DNA of 64,000 nt, from assembly GCF_032842945.2 (NCBI RefSeq), contig NZ_CP146606.1:1306501-1370500 (forward strand), given 5' to 3'. Numbering within the stretch: the stretch's first letter is position 1; every line of letters starts with the position of its first letter. The translations under genes were made by a program, and so were the position numbers. Of the stretch, positions 41,482 through 51,375 are shown one piece after another. A model generated the notes under the pieces. That model made no database searches, was not told the DNA's origin, and saw nothing but the letters and a program-made list of their open reading frames with translations. Source of the DNA: Roseovarius sp. W115 (GTDB lineage: Bacteria; Pseudomonadota; Alphaproteobacteria; Rhodobacterales; Rhodobacteraceae).

Positions 41482-42909
41482 ATGCATCGATCCGCCGGGC
41501 TTCGCTTTATCATCGTGGGGCTATTGGTCTTGCTCATGACCATCCCCGTCTTCTTCGTGGGCGCCATCATCGACAGCCGCGCAGACTACAATCGCCAGAC
41601 CATAAGCTCGGTCGGCCATGAATGGGGCGGGGCGCAAAAGCTATCTGGCCCCGTGCTGATCATCCCTGTGGAAGAAACCGTGACAGTGCGAGAAAAGAGT
41701 GAGGTGATTGACCCGCTGACCGGCGAGCAAAAGCTCGACGCCAAGGACAGGCCGGTCTTTCAATTCAAGACCGTGACCAAAACATTGCGCCGTGCCCCGG
41801 TCTATATCCTGCCGGATAAACTCGACATCGAAATTGAAAAAACGACACAGGAACGCAGCCGAGGTATTTTTACCGTTCCGGTCTACACCTCAAAATCCGA
41901 CATGGCCTTTGATTTCCCGGCAGAGGATGCCGAGAACGTTTTGCGCGGCGAAGAAGTGCTTTTGTGGGACAAGGCCGAGCTGCGCATCAATGTCAGCTCC
42001 AACCGCGCCTTGCGTGGGGAAACGCGGCTTCTGGCCGATGGTCGAAGCCTGGCTATGGAACCAGCGGCCAGCGACAATCGCTGGGTCGGTGGTGTACGGG
42101 CGGCCACGGGGGATCCCAGGGCGATCAAGGCTTACACGCTCAAGCTTGGTTTCAATGGTGCCGAAGCTGTTTCATTTGCGCCAGTTGGACGCGAAACGCG
42201 GGTGGTGATGCGCTCGGACTGGCCCCATCCGGAGTTCCAAGGCGCGTTCCTTCCGGACACACGGGAAATTACCGAGACGGGGTTCACCGCAGAATGGGTG
42301 ATTCCCCATTTGGCACGCGCCCTGCCACAGATCAGCCGTGAAGATCAGGATGAACTTGCCCGCAACGAGACCAGCTTTGGCGTCGGCCTCTACCGTCCCA
42401 ATGATTTTTACCAAAAGGCCTATCGCGCCGCACGCTACGGTGTGCTGTTTATCGGGCTGACCTTCCTCACAATCTACCTTGTTGAGGGTCAGACCAAGCG
42501 CCCGACCCACCCGGTGCAATACATCCTGATTGGCCTGGCGCAGTCGACCTTTTTCCTGTTGATGCTGGCGCTATCAGAACAAGTAGGGTTTGCTTTGGCC
42601 TATCTCATTGCCGGAAGTGCCACGGTGGGTTTGGTGACTGCCTTTGCGGCAACCGCGCTGAAACTGGGCAAACGGACTTTGGTTGTCGCAGTCTTGCTGG
42701 CCGTGCTGTACGGCGTGCTTTACCTCATCCTGCGCAGCGCGGACTATGCCCTTCTGGCGGGATCCATTCTGCTCTTTGCGGCCATCGCAGGCACCATGTT
42801 CGCGACCCGCAATGAGAACTGGTATGGCGAGCCACGCGAAGGCCCGCGCCGCGGATGGTTCCGCCGGGCAGAGCCAAAAACACCGGACACACCTGCGCCC
42901 GCAGGCTGA
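41482..42909 (+). CDS. creD: Inner-membrane protein CreD
   Basis: 475 residues from the ATG at 41482, preceded by AGGAG. Layout fits CreD: a membrane segment at about 7-27, a large outside domain, then five or so membrane segments from about 310. CreD affects envelope integrity and beta-lactam or colicin tolerance in other bacteria. No creBC genes are nearby, so regulation differs from E. coli. Confidence 0.9.
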   Translation: MHRSAGLRFIIVGLLVLLMTIPVFFVGAIIDSRADYNRQTISSVGHEWGGAQKLSGPVLIIPVEETVTVREKSEVIDPLTGEQKLDAKDRPVFQFKTVTKTLRRAPVYILPDKLDIEIEKTTQERSRGIFTVPVYTSKSDMAFDFPAEDAENVLRGEEVLLWDKAELRINVSSNRALRGETRLLADGRSLAMEPAASDNRWVGGVRAATGDPRAIKAYTLKLGFNGAEAVSFAPVGRETRVVMRSDWPHPEFQGAFLPDTREITETGFTAEWVIPHLARALPQISREDQDELARNETSFGVGLYRPNDFYQKAYRAARYGVLFIGLTFLTIYLVEGQTKRPTHPVQYILIGLAQSTFFLLMLALSEQVGFALAYLIAGSATVGLVTAFAATALKLGKRTLVVAVLLAVLYGVLYLILRSADYALLAGSILLFAAIAGTMFATRNENWYGEPREGPRRGWFRRAEPKTPDTPAPAG

Positions 42910-42932
42910 CGCCACGTTTCTTTCCCACCTAC

Positions 42933-42956
42933 GGACCAGCCCTGTTAGGCTGGTCC
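42933..42956 (+). terminator. Hairpin between creD and the FAD dehydrogenase gene
   Basis: Perfect 9-base stem GGACCAGCC / GGCTGGTCC with a 6-base loop, 24 bases after creD and 17 before the next start codon. There is no T-run after it, so it may be a processing or attenuation hairpin instead of a full terminator. Confidence 0.5.
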
Positions 42957-42972
42957 ACAACGGGAGGGAAGA

Positions 42973-44619
42973 ATGCCTGACAAAACAGATGTTGCGATCA
43001 TCGGGGGCGGCTTGTCCGGCCTCGTTGCCGCATTTGAAGCAACAAAGCGAGGGCGCAAAGTCGTTCTCATTGACCAAGAAGGACCGCAATCATTGGGCGG
43101 TCAGGCGTTTTGGTCCCTTGGCGGTTTGTTCATGATCGACACCCCCGAACAGCGGCGCATGGGCATCCGCGACAGCCGCGCTTTGGCAGAACAGGGCTGG
43201 CTGGGAAGTGCCGGGTTTGACCGCGCCGAAGATGCGATGCCACAGGCCTGGGCCAGCGCCTATCTCGACTTCGCCGCAGGTCCAATGCGAACTTATCTGC
43301 AAGAGATCGGGATGCGATGGTTTCCCGTAGTCGGCTGGGCCGAGCGTGGCGGTGGCGCCGCAGATGGGCACGGCAATTCCGTACCACGTTTTCACATCAC
43401 CTGGGGCACGGGCGAAGGCATCATTGCGCCCTTTGTGCAGCTCGCCCGAGAGGCAGAGGCCACCGGACAATTGCAGTTTGCGTTTCGGCACCGCGTGACC
43501 GAGCTTGTTGCGACCGATGGCAGGATCACAGGTGTGCACGGTGAGGTCTTGGCCGAGGATGAAGCCGTTCGCGGGGCATCCACTACGCGCGAAGTTACAG
43601 GCAGCTTCGAAATTGAAGCCGAGAACGTGATCGTGGCCTCAGGCGGCATTGGCGGTGACCATAACAAGGTGCGCGCCCTCTGGCCCACAGACCGGCTTGG
43701 CCCCGCCCCGGACCGCATGGTGGCGGGCGTGCCCGACTACGTGGATGGCCAGATGCAGGAGATTGCCAAAGCTGCCGGGGCCGATGCCATCAACGAAGAC
43801 CGCATGTGGCACTATTGCGAAGGAGTGCAGAATTGGAATCCGATCTGGCCCAATCACGGCATTCGCATTCTGCCAGGGCCGTCTTCGATATGGTTTGATG
43901 CACAGGGCAACCGGATGGAGGCGCCTTGCCTGCCCGGGTTTGACACGCTCTCAACTTTGCGTCGCATCCTGTCCACAGGCCACAGCCACAGCTGGTTCAT
44001 CCTCACGCAAAAGATCATCGAAAAGGAATTCGCGCTGTCAGGCAGCGAGCAAAACCCAGACCTGACATCGGGCAAATGGAGCGCCGTGTTGAAGGAGCGT
44101 CTGGGCAAAGGGGTCACACGCGCTGTTGAGGCATTCAAGGACAACGGCGCAGACTTTGTCGTGGCACAAACCCTTGATGCATTGGTCGACGAGATGAACA
44201 GGCTCACGCCAAATACGCCGCTGGATCCGACCCATCTGCATGCCCAGATCGCCGCGCGCGATGCACAGCTGAACAACCCTTTCGCCAAGGATGCTCAGAT
44301 CATCGCGATCCGTCAGGCCCGTGCCTATCGCGGGGATAAACTCATCCGTACGGCCAAGCCACACGCCATTCTGGACCCCGAGAACGGCCCATTGATCGCC
44401 GTGCGGCTGAACATTCTCACACGTAAATCCTTGGGTGGATTACACACCGATCTTGAGGCGCGAGCCTTGCGGTCTGATGGGTCAGTACTTGAAGGGCTTC
44501 TTGCGGCTGGTGAAGTCGCAGGTTTTGGAGGTGGCGGTTACCACGGATACAACGCATTGGAAGGAACCTTCCTGGGCGGGTGTGTTTTCTCGGGTCTCAA
44601 GGCCGGTCAATCCGCCTGA
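42973..44619 (+). CDS. FAD-binding dehydrogenase, fumarate-reductase/KsdD-type
   Basis: 548 residues. The dinucleotide fold is at the N-terminus (DVAIIGGGLSGLVAAFEA) with the Glu/Asp end at VVLID, and a GGIGGDHNKV stretch and the C-terminal AAGEVAGFGGGGYHGYNALEG complete the flavoprotein_HI0933/FAD_binding_2 pattern. Substrate unknown; steroid or short-chain ene-reduction are family possibilities. AGGGAAG precedes the ATG. Confidence 0.86.
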   Translation: MPDKTDVAIIGGGLSGLVAAFEATKRGRKVVLIDQEGPQSLGGQAFWSLGGLFMIDTPEQRRMGIRDSRALAEQGWLGSAGFDRAEDAMPQAWASAYLDFAAGPMRTYLQEIGMRWFPVVGWAERGGGAADGHGNSVPRFHITWGTGEGIIAPFVQLAREAEATGQLQFAFRHRVTELVATDGRITGVHGEVLAEDEAVRGASTTREVTGSFEIEAENVIVASGGIGGDHNKVRALWPTDRLGPAPDRMVAGVPDYVDGQMQEIAKAAGADAINEDRMWHYCEGVQNWNPIWPNHGIRILPGPSSIWFDAQGNRMEAPCLPGFDTLSTLRRILSTGHSHSWFILTQKIIEKEFALSGSEQNPDLTSGKWSAVLKERLGKGVTRAVEAFKDNGADFVVAQTLDALVDEMNRLTPNTPLDPTHLHAQIAARDAQLNNPFAKDAQIIAIRQARAYRGDKLIRTAKPHAILDPENGPLIAVRLNILTRKSLGGLHTDLEARALRSDGSVLEGLLAAGEVAGFGGGGYHGYNALEGTFLGGCVFSGLKAGQSA

Positions 44620-44662
44620 CCCGCAGATTGACAAATCGCCTCTGTCCGGGTGCTAGTAAGGC

Positions 44663-45670
44663 ATGACTTTGCATGACCACCTGAAACGATTTCCACGCGC
44701 TCGGATGGGACATCTCCCCACCCCGCTTGAACCGATGCTAAACCTTGGCAAATCCGTTGGCATCGACCTTTGGGTCAAGCGCGACGACTGCACCGGGGTG
44801 GGTCTGGGCGGCAACAAGGTGCGGCAGTTGGAGTTCTATCTCGGCAAGGCACAAGCCGAAGGGGCCACGCAAGTTCTGATCACCGGGGCGATACAGTCGA
44901 ATTTCGTACGCACTGCGGCGGCGATGGCCGCGCGTCTTGGCATGGGGTGCCACATACAGCTGGAAGACCGTGTGCCGGGCAAAAACGAGATATATCGCGA
45001 GAACGGCAATGTGCTTCTGGACCGGTTGCTTGGCGCGACACTGCACAGCTATCCCGAAGGCGAGGATGAAGCGGGAGCAGACGCGCAACTGCGGGTGATC
45101 GCAGAAGACTTGCGCCATGCCGGGGAACACCCCTTCATTGTTCCGCTCTCGGCGGATCAGCCACCCACCGGGGCATTGGGATACGCGGATGCCGCGATTG
45201 AATTGTTGTCACAGGCCGAGCAATTCGACGAGATTTTCCTGGCGTCCGGCTCTGCCATTACCCATTGCGGCCTGCTCTTTGGACTACGCGCGCTCGGCGA
45301 CAAAACTCCAGTGACCGGTATTTGCGTGCGCCGAAACGCAGAAGTGCAAACGGATCGAGTCACGAGACGCATACAAGATCTGGCTGAACTGACGGGCATG
45401 GAAAACCCGGTGACGCCCAAAGATATCCGCCTCGACGACAGCGCCTTTGCGCCCGGCTATGGCCAGCTTTCTGACCCACTGATCTCGGCTATGCAACTCA
45501 CTGCACGCACCGAAGGGCTGATCCTTGATCCCGTCTACACCGGAAAAGTCATGGCCGGGCTTCTCGCTCAAAAAGATCGACTGGCCGGAAAGCGTGTCCT
45601 GTTCTGGCATACAGGCGGGCAGCCGGCGCTCTTTGCCTATGCTGACCTATTGGACGCCAAGCTCAAATGA
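44663..45670 (+). CDS. PLP-dependent D-cysteine desulfhydrase / cysteate lyase-like enzyme
   Basis: 335 residues of the ACC-deaminase fold. The PLP lysine lies in GVGLGGNKVRQLEF, followed by GAIQSNFVRT. D-cysteine desulfhydrase and L-cysteate sulfo-lyase (CuyA) share this fold and length, and I cannot separate them by eye; CuyA is known in roseobacters. No sulfite exporter or regulator typical of cuy loci is beside it. It overlaps the next small gene by 4 bases. Confidence 0.85.
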   Translation: MTLHDHLKRFPRARMGHLPTPLEPMLNLGKSVGIDLWVKRDDCTGVGLGGNKVRQLEFYLGKAQAEGATQVLITGAIQSNFVRTAAAMAARLGMGCHIQLEDRVPGKNEIYRENGNVLLDRLLGATLHSYPEGEDEAGADAQLRVIAEDLRHAGEHPFIVPLSADQPPTGALGYADAAIELLSQAEQFDEIFLASGSAITHCGLLFGLRALGDKTPVTGICVRRNAEVQTDRVTRRIQDLAELTGMENPVTPKDIRLDDSAFAPGYGQLSDPLISAMQLTARTEGLILDPVYTGKVMAGLLAQKDRLAGKRVLFWHTGGQPALFAYADLLDAKLK

Positions 45671-45870
45671 TCGTCGTTGTTGGGCTGATCATAGCCTTTA
45701 TTCTGATTGTTCTTTTCGCCAACCGCCGGACGCGCTCGTGCCGATGGCGGGCGGTGCGTTCAGGTGATCAGGACGGCCAAAGCCTTTATCGCTGTGCCGC
45801 CTGTGGTGCTGAAGTCTTTACATCCGATGGCAAAGTGCCGTCAGATTGCCACGCGTTTTCCAAAAGGTGA
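45667..45870 (+). CDS. Small membrane-anchored zinc-ribbon protein
   Basis: 67 residues: one hydrophobic helix (2-19), a basic stretch, then YRCAACGAEVFTSDGKVPSDC, a CxxC plus later Cys/His pattern suggesting one zinc site. The ATG overlaps the previous stop (ATGA). Function unknown. Confidence 0.7.
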   Translation: MIVVVGLIIAFILIVLFANRRTRSCRWRAVRSGDQDGQSLYRCAACGAEVFTSDGKVPSDCHAFSKR

Positions 45871-45877
45871 TCCGCTC

Positions 45878-46720
45878 ATGACCCAACCCCCTGATGCCGA
45901 TGCGCGCCGCGCCGTCAAACCGGTGATATGCTATCCCAACGATACACTGCCCAAGCCCAATCTGGCACTTTATCAGGCTGCACGCGACGGGGCCACGAAG
46001 ATTGATGAGGTCATCGCGCCCCCGCGTGAGGCTGCCTGTTTTCGTGCCGCCGCAGGACAATTCTTTCGCATCACCAGTGTCGAAGGCTCCCAAGTGGGCG
46101 ACCTGAACCTATGGAATGCCAACGATCTGAGTGAACGGTTCTACTCCGGCAAAAGCCGCGCCTTGCACGGCACGCACCTGACCACCGGCGAACGCATGTG
46201 GTCAAGCTTTCCGCACCTGCGCCCCATGGCGACGATCACCGAGGACACTCTAGGCTGGTACGGCATCGACGCCTATGGCGGCTCAGTGCATGACGTGATT
46301 GGCACACGCTGCGATCCCTACACAGGGAACCTGCTGGCCGGATCGCAGTATCACCATTGCTGTCATTCCAATCTCACGCGGGCCTTGGCGGATGAGTTGG
46401 GTGTTTCTCTGTCTGAAGCCGAGCCACACGTGCATGACGTCCTCAACGTTTTCATGTGCACCGGCTTCACCCGCGACACGGGCCAGTATTTCATGAAATC
46501 GAGTCCCGTGCGACCCGGCGACTACATCGAGTTCTTCGCCGAAATCGACATCCTTGGCGCGCTCAGCGCCTGTCCCGGCGGCGACTGTTCGTCTGAACAT
46601 TCCAGCGACACAGCGGTGTGCTATCCTCTCAAGGTCGAGGTGTTCGCCCCGCAAGCTGGCGCGCTGGACGAATGGCAGAGCCCTGATGTCAACGGCTATG
46701 ACCGCAGTCACGGGCGCTAG
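45878..46720 (+). CDS. DUF1989 (urea carboxylase-associated) family protein
   Basis: 280 residues from the ATG at 45878; the upstream open frame is shadow of the small gene before it. The pattern HCCHSNLTRAL and VNVFMC-type stretch (VLNVFMCTGF) are typical of DUF1989, met beside urea carboxylase or aminomethyltransferase genes. The substrate is unknown; the methyltransferase gene follows 17 bases later. Confidence 0.83.
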   Translation: MTQPPDADARRAVKPVICYPNDTLPKPNLALYQAARDGATKIDEVIAPPREAACFRAAAGQFFRITSVEGSQVGDLNLWNANDLSERFYSGKSRALHGTHLTTGERMWSSFPHLRPMATITEDTLGWYGIDAYGGSVHDVIGTRCDPYTGNLLAGSQYHHCCHSNLTRALADELGVSLSEAEPHVHDVLNVFMCTGFTRDTGQYFMKSSPVRPGDYIEFFAEIDILGALSACPGGDCSSEHSSDTAVCYPLKVEVFAPQAGALDEWQSPDVNGYDRSHGR

Positions 46721-46737
46721 AGCGAAAGGACATCTCC

Positions 46738-47379
46738 ATGGGACAGGAAGAACTCCCCGACAATCAAGCCGACCGCGTGGATTGGGTCATCCGCGCGCCC
46801 GACAACCAGGAACTGCGCCGTCGCTACGATATCTGGGCTGCACAATATGACGGCGATGTCGGATCGGTGGACGACTATCTTGCGCCGCTGGAACTGGCCA
46901 AAACGGCAACCCGGCATCTCACACCGGACATGAGCATCATTGATGCAGGTGCTGGCACCGGACTGGTGGGCGAGGCCCTTCAGCGCGAAGGGTTCAATCA
47001 TCTCACCGCACTGGATTTCTCTGAAAACATGCTGGACATCGCCCGCACCAAAGGCATCTATGCCGCACTGCACCAGTGCGATCTGAGTCAGCAAACAGCG
47101 TTAGATGCCGATTGTGCCGATGCGCTTGTCAGCTGTGGAACCACCACGCAAGTTCCCTGCGCCAGTTTGCGGGAATACGCCCGGCTGGTGCGGCCCGGCG
47201 GTAAAATCATCTTTGCAGCGGTTCAGGGCACGTGGGATGAATTTGGTTATGCCGATGTGCTGGCTGAGTTGGAATCCGCAGGCAAACTGCGCGTCACCGA
47301 GCGCGGCCAACCCTTCCAGATGATGCCGACAACCGAGCCGCAATTCATTTGTGAGATTTGGGTGATGAACGTGTCCTGA
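46738..47379 (+). CDS. Class I SAM-dependent methyltransferase
   Basis: 213 residues with motif I IDAGAGTGLVGEAL (near 63-76), motif II ALDFSENML, and a Rossmann-like rest. The ribosome binding site is AAAGGAC. It lies after DUF1989; the substrate is not known. Its stop is 3 bases from the convergent SCP2 stop. Confidence 0.87.
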   Translation: MGQEELPDNQADRVDWVIRAPDNQELRRRYDIWAAQYDGDVGSVDDYLAPLELAKTATRHLTPDMSIIDAGAGTGLVGEALQREGFNHLTALDFSENMLDIARTKGIYAALHQCDLSQQTALDADCADALVSCGTTTQVPCASLREYARLVRPGGKIIFAAVQGTWDEFGYADVLAELESAGKLRVTERGQPFQMMPTTEPQFICEIWVMNVS

Positions 47380-47382
47380 CAT

Positions 47383-47673
47383 TCATTCCGTGAGTATCGC
47401 GCTCACTTTCAACGCCCGCTGCGTGTTGCCCTCAACCTTCAGCTTGCCAGACATAAAGGCCATGACCGGGTTTTGATCCCCCGAAAGAATATTCCGAAAC
47501 ACCTCGTCACTGGCGATGAGCACCACATCCGCCTCGCCGTCACCTTCCCGCGCGCCTGCTTCATCAAGCATCACCGAGCCTTCCCCAGTGATGACGAGCT
47601 TCGCAGTCCCACGAATGGTCCCCTTGGCTTTTGGGTCCAGTTTTTCGACATATTCGGCAACAACAGCACTCAT
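47383..47673 (-). CDS. SCP2 sterol-binding domain protein
   Basis: 96 residues from the ATG at 47673, with AAAGGA upstream. The SCP2 fold is recognisable in ADVVLIASDEVFRNILSGDQNPVMAFMSGKLKVEG. Such stand-alone SCP2 proteins carry hydrophobic ligands; the ligand here is unknown. Confidence 0.85.
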   Translation of the reverse strand: MSAVVAEYVEKLDPKAKGTIRGTAKLVITGEGSVMLDEAGAREGDGEADVVLIASDEVFRNILSGDQNPVMAFMSGKLKVEGNTQRALKVSAILTE

Positions 47674-47747
47674 CTCGGCGGGTCCTTTGGTCTGGATATT
47701 GGTTTGGTCTGACGCCGGGCTGCGCACGGGTCAACGCAAACCTTACG

Positions 47748-48191
47748 TCAGTTCCAGCGCGTCAACGCGTCTTCGTCTTCATCCTTAGCCGCCACCCAAT
47801 CTTCGCCTGATTTAGTGACTTCTTTCTTCCAGAACGGCGCGCGAGACTTCAGATAGTCCATCAGAAATTCCGCTGCTGCAAAGGCATCCACCCGATGCGG
47901 GGCCGAGGTGGCCACCATCATGATCAGGTCATCCGCCCTAAGCGCGCCATGTCGGTGAATGACCAGAACATCCCCAAGCGACCACCGCGTCTTGGCCTCT
48001 TGAGCGATCTTGGTCAGCGCCTTTTCGGTCATGCCCGGATAATGCTCGATCTGCATCACATCGAGCCCCTCGGCGAGGTCACGCACAATACCGGTAAAGC
48101 TGACAACGGCACCCATGCCGGTCTGCCGTGCGGCAAACCTGTTCAGTTCTGCGCCCAGATCAAACTCAACATCCTGAACGCGCACGTCCAT
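47748..48191 (-). CDS. moaE: Molybdopterin synthase catalytic subunit
   Basis: Makes molybdopterin from precursor Z with MoaD. The ATG at 48191 (GGAGG upstream inside moaD's end) gives 147 residues, normal length. A TTG six codons earlier is in frame but overlaps moaD. Motifs: VSFTGIVRD, MTEKAL, HRHG and FWKKE (catalytic lysines). Confidence 0.93.
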   Translation of the reverse strand: MDVRVQDVEFDLGAELNRFAARQTGMGAVVSFTGIVRDLAEGLDVMQIEHYPGMTEKALTKIAQEAKTRWSLGDVLVIHRHGALRADDLIMMVATSAPHRVDAFAAAEFLMDYLKSRAPFWKKEVTKSGEDWVAAKDEDEDALTRWN

Positions 48192-48196
48192 GTGCC

Positions 48197-48442
48197 TCAA
48201 CCTCCGGTCATGGGCGGAAAGAACGCGACCTCGCGCACCCCGGACAAGGGCGTATCAAAGTCGGCAAGTTCCTGATCGACGGCCACGCGCAACGCATCCA
48301 AATCGGCAAAGGCCGCTTCATAGCGCGGCTCACGCGCACGCAATTCTTGTACCAGCTCACGCACCGTCGCGGCACCAGTATCTACTGTGTCCTTGGGTTG
48401 ACCGATCCGCTCGCGCACCCAGGCAAAATAAAGCACATCCAT
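48197..48442 (-). CDS. moaD: Molybdopterin synthase sulfur carrier subunit
   Basis: 81 residues with a ubiquitin-like fold and the C-terminal GG (FFPPMTGG) that is thiocarboxylated to donate sulfur. It lies directly before moaE on the minus strand and 3 bases after pgsA. Confidence 0.92.
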   Translation of the reverse strand: MDVLYFAWVRERIGQPKDTVDTGAATVRELVQELRAREPRYEAAFADLDALRVAVDQELADFDTPLSGVREVAFFPPMTGG

Positions 48443-48445
48443 CGC

Positions 48446-49105
48446 TCAATCCTTCAGATACGGCACCGACTTGCGGAAATAGTCGATCCCGGAAATCAGC
48501 GTCATGGCTGCAGCCAGCCACAACAGCCACAGCCCTGCATGTCCAGATATGATCATCCCCTGAAACTTCCAGCGTAGACCAAAGAGATCTTCCTCACGCC
48601 CCTCCAGAATATCGACCACAATCTGATCATTCATTCCCAGCGAAGACATACCAAAGTAGTGTTCGAACACGCCTTGAGCAAAGAGCACGGCAATGGCGAT
48701 CATCTGAAACGTCGTTTTCCACTTGGCCAATTGTGTGACCTTCAACGTCCCCGCCGTGTCGCCGAGGTATTCGCGCAGGCCCGAAACAAACACCTCACGA
48801 AACAGAATGACTGTGGCCGGAAGCACCAGCCAGGGAGACATAGAGGAATACCCCAGGATCACAGCCAATGCGATTACCACCATCGCCTTGTCTGCAATGG
48901 GGTCAAGCATCGTGCCAAGCTTTGTTGTCTGTTTCCAAAGGCGTGCCAGATACCCATCAAACCAATCGGTCACTGCCGCGCTGACAAACAGAACCAGGGC
49001 AAACCAATCCGCCCAGGGGCGATTGAAGTAAAGGAACATCACTGCCACCATTGGCGCCGCCAATAGGCGCAGCAGAGTCAGCACATTTGGAATGTTCCAT
49101 GTCAT
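48446..49105 (-). CDS. pgsA: CDP-diacylglycerol--glycerol-3-phosphate 3-phosphatidyltransferase
   Basis: Commits CDP-diacylglycerol to phosphatidylglycerol. The ATG at 49105 (MTWNIPNVLTLLRLL) gives 219 residues. The CDP-alcohol transferase signature DGYLARLWKQTTKLGTMLDPIADK and four or more membrane segments are visible. It precedes moaD with a 3-base gap, probably co-transcribed. Confidence 0.94.
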   Translation of the reverse strand: MTWNIPNVLTLLRLLAAPMVAVMFLYFNRPWADWFALVLFVSAAVTDWFDGYLARLWKQTTKLGTMLDPIADKAMVVIALAVILGYSSMSPWLVLPATVILFREVFVSGLREYLGDTAGTLKVTQLAKWKTTFQMIAIAVLFAQGVFEHYFGMSSLGMNDQIVVDILEGREEDLFGLRWKFQGMIISGHAGLWLLWLAAAMTLISGIDYFRKSVPYLKD

Positions 49106-49204
49106 AAAGAACTTAGTAGACCCAAGCGCCACATGGGGAAAGCCCTGTTCTTGCGGCTTTCATCGTTCCGGAAATACTCTGGGGAGCGCGGGGGGCAAAA
49201 GCTC

Positions 49205-51088
49205 TCACCCTTTCTCATGAAAGTGATCATAGACCTTTTGCGCCAACGCTTCGGACACCCCCTCGACCGCCTTCAAATCTGCAAGAGCGGCTCGGCTCAC
49301 GGCCTTAGCCGATCCAAAATGCGCCAAAAGCGCCCGTTTTCGTGCAGCACCCACACCGGCTATGTCATCCAGCGGCGATGCGCCCACCGCCTTGGCGCGT
49401 TTGGCCCGGTGCGTACCAATCGCAAACCGATGTGCTTCATCACGCAAGCGTTGAATGAAATAGAGCACCGGATCATTGTGGCGTAACGCCATTGGCATTT
49501 TGCCTGTCCGGTGGAATTCTTCCTTGCCGTGATCCCGGTCCACGCCCTTGGCCACGCCCACCATCGGCAGATTGTCGACGCCCATCTCACGCATGATTTG
49601 AGCCACTGCGCTCACCTGCCCGGCACCCCCGTCAATCAAAAGCAAATCTGGCCAAAGCCCTTTCTCCCGTTCAGGATCTTCTTTCTGCAGCCGTTTCAAT
49701 CGTCGCTTCAGAACCTCTTTCATCATCCCGAAGTCATCTCCCGGGGTTAACTCTTCACCCTTGATATTGAACTTGCGATACTGGCTCTTCATGAACCCTT
49801 CCGGGCCGGCAACGATCATGGCCCCGACGGCAAACGCACCCTGGATGTGCGAGTTGTCATAAACCTCGATCCGCTCAGGCGGGGCTTGCAGATCAAACGC
49901 CTCAGCAACACCCTTGAGCAGCTTGGCCTGCGTCGCGGATTCCGACATCTTGCGCGCCAGACTTTCCCGCGCATTGCGTAGCCCGGCCTCGATCAACTCC
50001 GCCTTCTCGCCACGTTGCGGGACAAGGATTTCAACCTTGCGTCCCAACTTGCCCGACAGCGCATCCGCCATCAGGTCCGCATTCTCAATCTCATGGCTCA
50101 GGATCAGTTGCCGTGCAGGATCCTTGGTGTCATAAAATTGTCCCAGGAACGCTTCCAAAACCTCGGCCTCGGCAACATCTGCGCCGACACGCGGATAGAA
50201 GTCCTTGTTCCCCCAATTCTGCCCAGCCCGGATAAAGAAGACCTGAACACATGCCTGACCTTTGTCCATATGCAATGCCACAAGATCAGCCTCATCCACG
50301 GTGCGCGGGTTAATGCCTTGCGCAGTCTGCACCTGCGTCAGCGCCTTGATCCGGTCGCGAAGTGCAGCAGCGCGCTCAAACTCCATCGCTTCAGACGCCT
50401 CTTGCATCTGCGCTCCGAGCTTTTCCTGTATCTCTGTGGATTTGCCTGAGAGATAGCGTTGTGCATCGGCTACTTGCGCCGCGTATTCTGGCTTTGAGAT
50501 CAGCCCGACACAAGGCGCAGTGCAGCGTTTGATTTGATATTGCAAGCAGGGACGCGTGCGCGTTTCAAACTGCGTGTCTGTGCAATTGCGCAACTGAAAC
50601 ACGCGCTGTAGCTGACCCAATGTGCGGTTTACAGCACCGGCACTGGCAAAGGGACCGTAGTAGCGCCCCTTCTCTTTTTTCGCGCCACGGTGCTTCTTGA
50701 TCATCGGGAAGTCATGCCCCGTGACAAGGATATTTGGAAAACTCTTGTCGTCGCGCAGAAGCACATTGTAGCGCGGTTTGAGCTGCTTGATCAGGTTTTG
50801 CTCAAGCAAGAGCGCTTCGGTTTCCGTGGCGGTCGTCAGGAACATCATCGACGCGGTCTCCGAGATCATCCGCGCAATACGCGGCGTGTGCCCCGTTGGT
50901 CGCGAATAGCTCGACACCCGTGCTTTCAGATTGCGCGCCTTGCCCACATAAAGCACCTGCGACTGCGCCCCCAACATCCGGTATACACCCGGCGATCCAT
51001 CAAGGGTTTTGAGATAGCTCAGGATAACCTCATGCCCTGTCGGGATGGGTTCTTCATCGGCCTCAGAATGCGGTGTCTGCTCGGACAT
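49205..51088 (-). CDS. uvrC: Excinuclease ABC subunit C
   Basis: Makes the 3' and 5' cuts in nucleotide excision repair. The 627 residues show the GIY-YIG nuclease at the start ([23 protein letters not shown]), the UVR domain near 205-240, the RNase-H-like C-terminal nuclease ([18 protein letters not shown]) and helix-hairpin-helix ends. Confidence 0.97.
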   Translation of the reverse strand: MSEQTPHSEADEEPIPTGHEVILSYLKTLDGSPGVYRMLGAQSQVLYVGKARNLKARVSSYSRPTGHTPRIARMISETASMMFLTTATETEALLLEQNLIKQLKPRYNVLLRDDKSFPNILVTGHDFPMIKKHRGAKKEKGRYYGPFASAGAVNRTLGQLQRVFQLRNCTDTQFETRTRPCLQYQIKRCTAPCVGLISKPEYAAQVADAQRYLSGKSTEIQEKLGAQMQEASEAMEFERAAALRDRIKALTQVQTAQGINPRTVDEADLVALHMDKGQACVQVFFIRAGQNWGNKDFYPRVGADVAEAEVLEAFLGQFYDTKDPARQLILSHEIENADLMADALSGKLGRKVEILVPQRGEKAELIEAGLRNARESLARKMSESATQAKLLKGVAEAFDLQAPPERIEVYDNSHIQGAFAVGAMIVAGPEGFMKSQYRKFNIKGEELTPGDDFGMMKEVLKRRLKRLQKEDPEREKGLWPDLLLIDGGAGQVSAVAQIMREMGVDNLPMVGVAKGVDRDHGKEEFHRTGKMPMALRHNDPVLYFIQRLRDEAHRFAIGTHRAKRAKAVGASPLDDIAGVGAARKRALLAHFGSAKAVSRAALADLKAVEGVSEALAQKVYDHFHEKG

Positions 51089-51375
51089 ATGCCTGACTTA
51101 TGATTCTCATGCTGCGCTGCAATCTTATCGAAGTGGGAGCAAGAGGAAACATGTCCACGAAAGATGTGGATAAGTTTGCTGATAACTTTTGGACAGGGTG
51201 GTTTTTTCGTTGTTTTCAGGCGCTTTCGTTGATTTGCCTAAAAAATAGGCAGTTATGTAGCCTTTTGATTTTAAAAGGAAAAAACTTCTTCCAAAGTCAA
51301 AACACTGAAAACATTAAAACTTTTGTGAAGACTGCATGTCAATTCCGTGAACGGTGAACAACTTGGCGCTGCACA
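51089..51375. other. A/T-rich gap between uvrC and the SDR gene
   Basis: 287 bases; the stretch from about 51165 to 51340 is clearly A/T-rich compared with neighbours. It contains TGTGGATAA (51165-51173), the complement of the DnaA box TTATCCACA, once. No open frame is supported. Promoters of uvrC are expected here. Confidence 0.5.

Noticed and set aside
49138..49160. AAAGCC-GGCTTT hairpin between pgsA and uvrC
   Set aside because: Stem of six bases without a T-run; not enough for a terminator call.
51165..51173. TGTGGATAA, the complement of a DnaA box, in an A/T-rich gap (possible origin)
   Set aside because: A 9-base match is expected about once in twice this window by chance, there is only one box, and no origin-linked genes are nearby.
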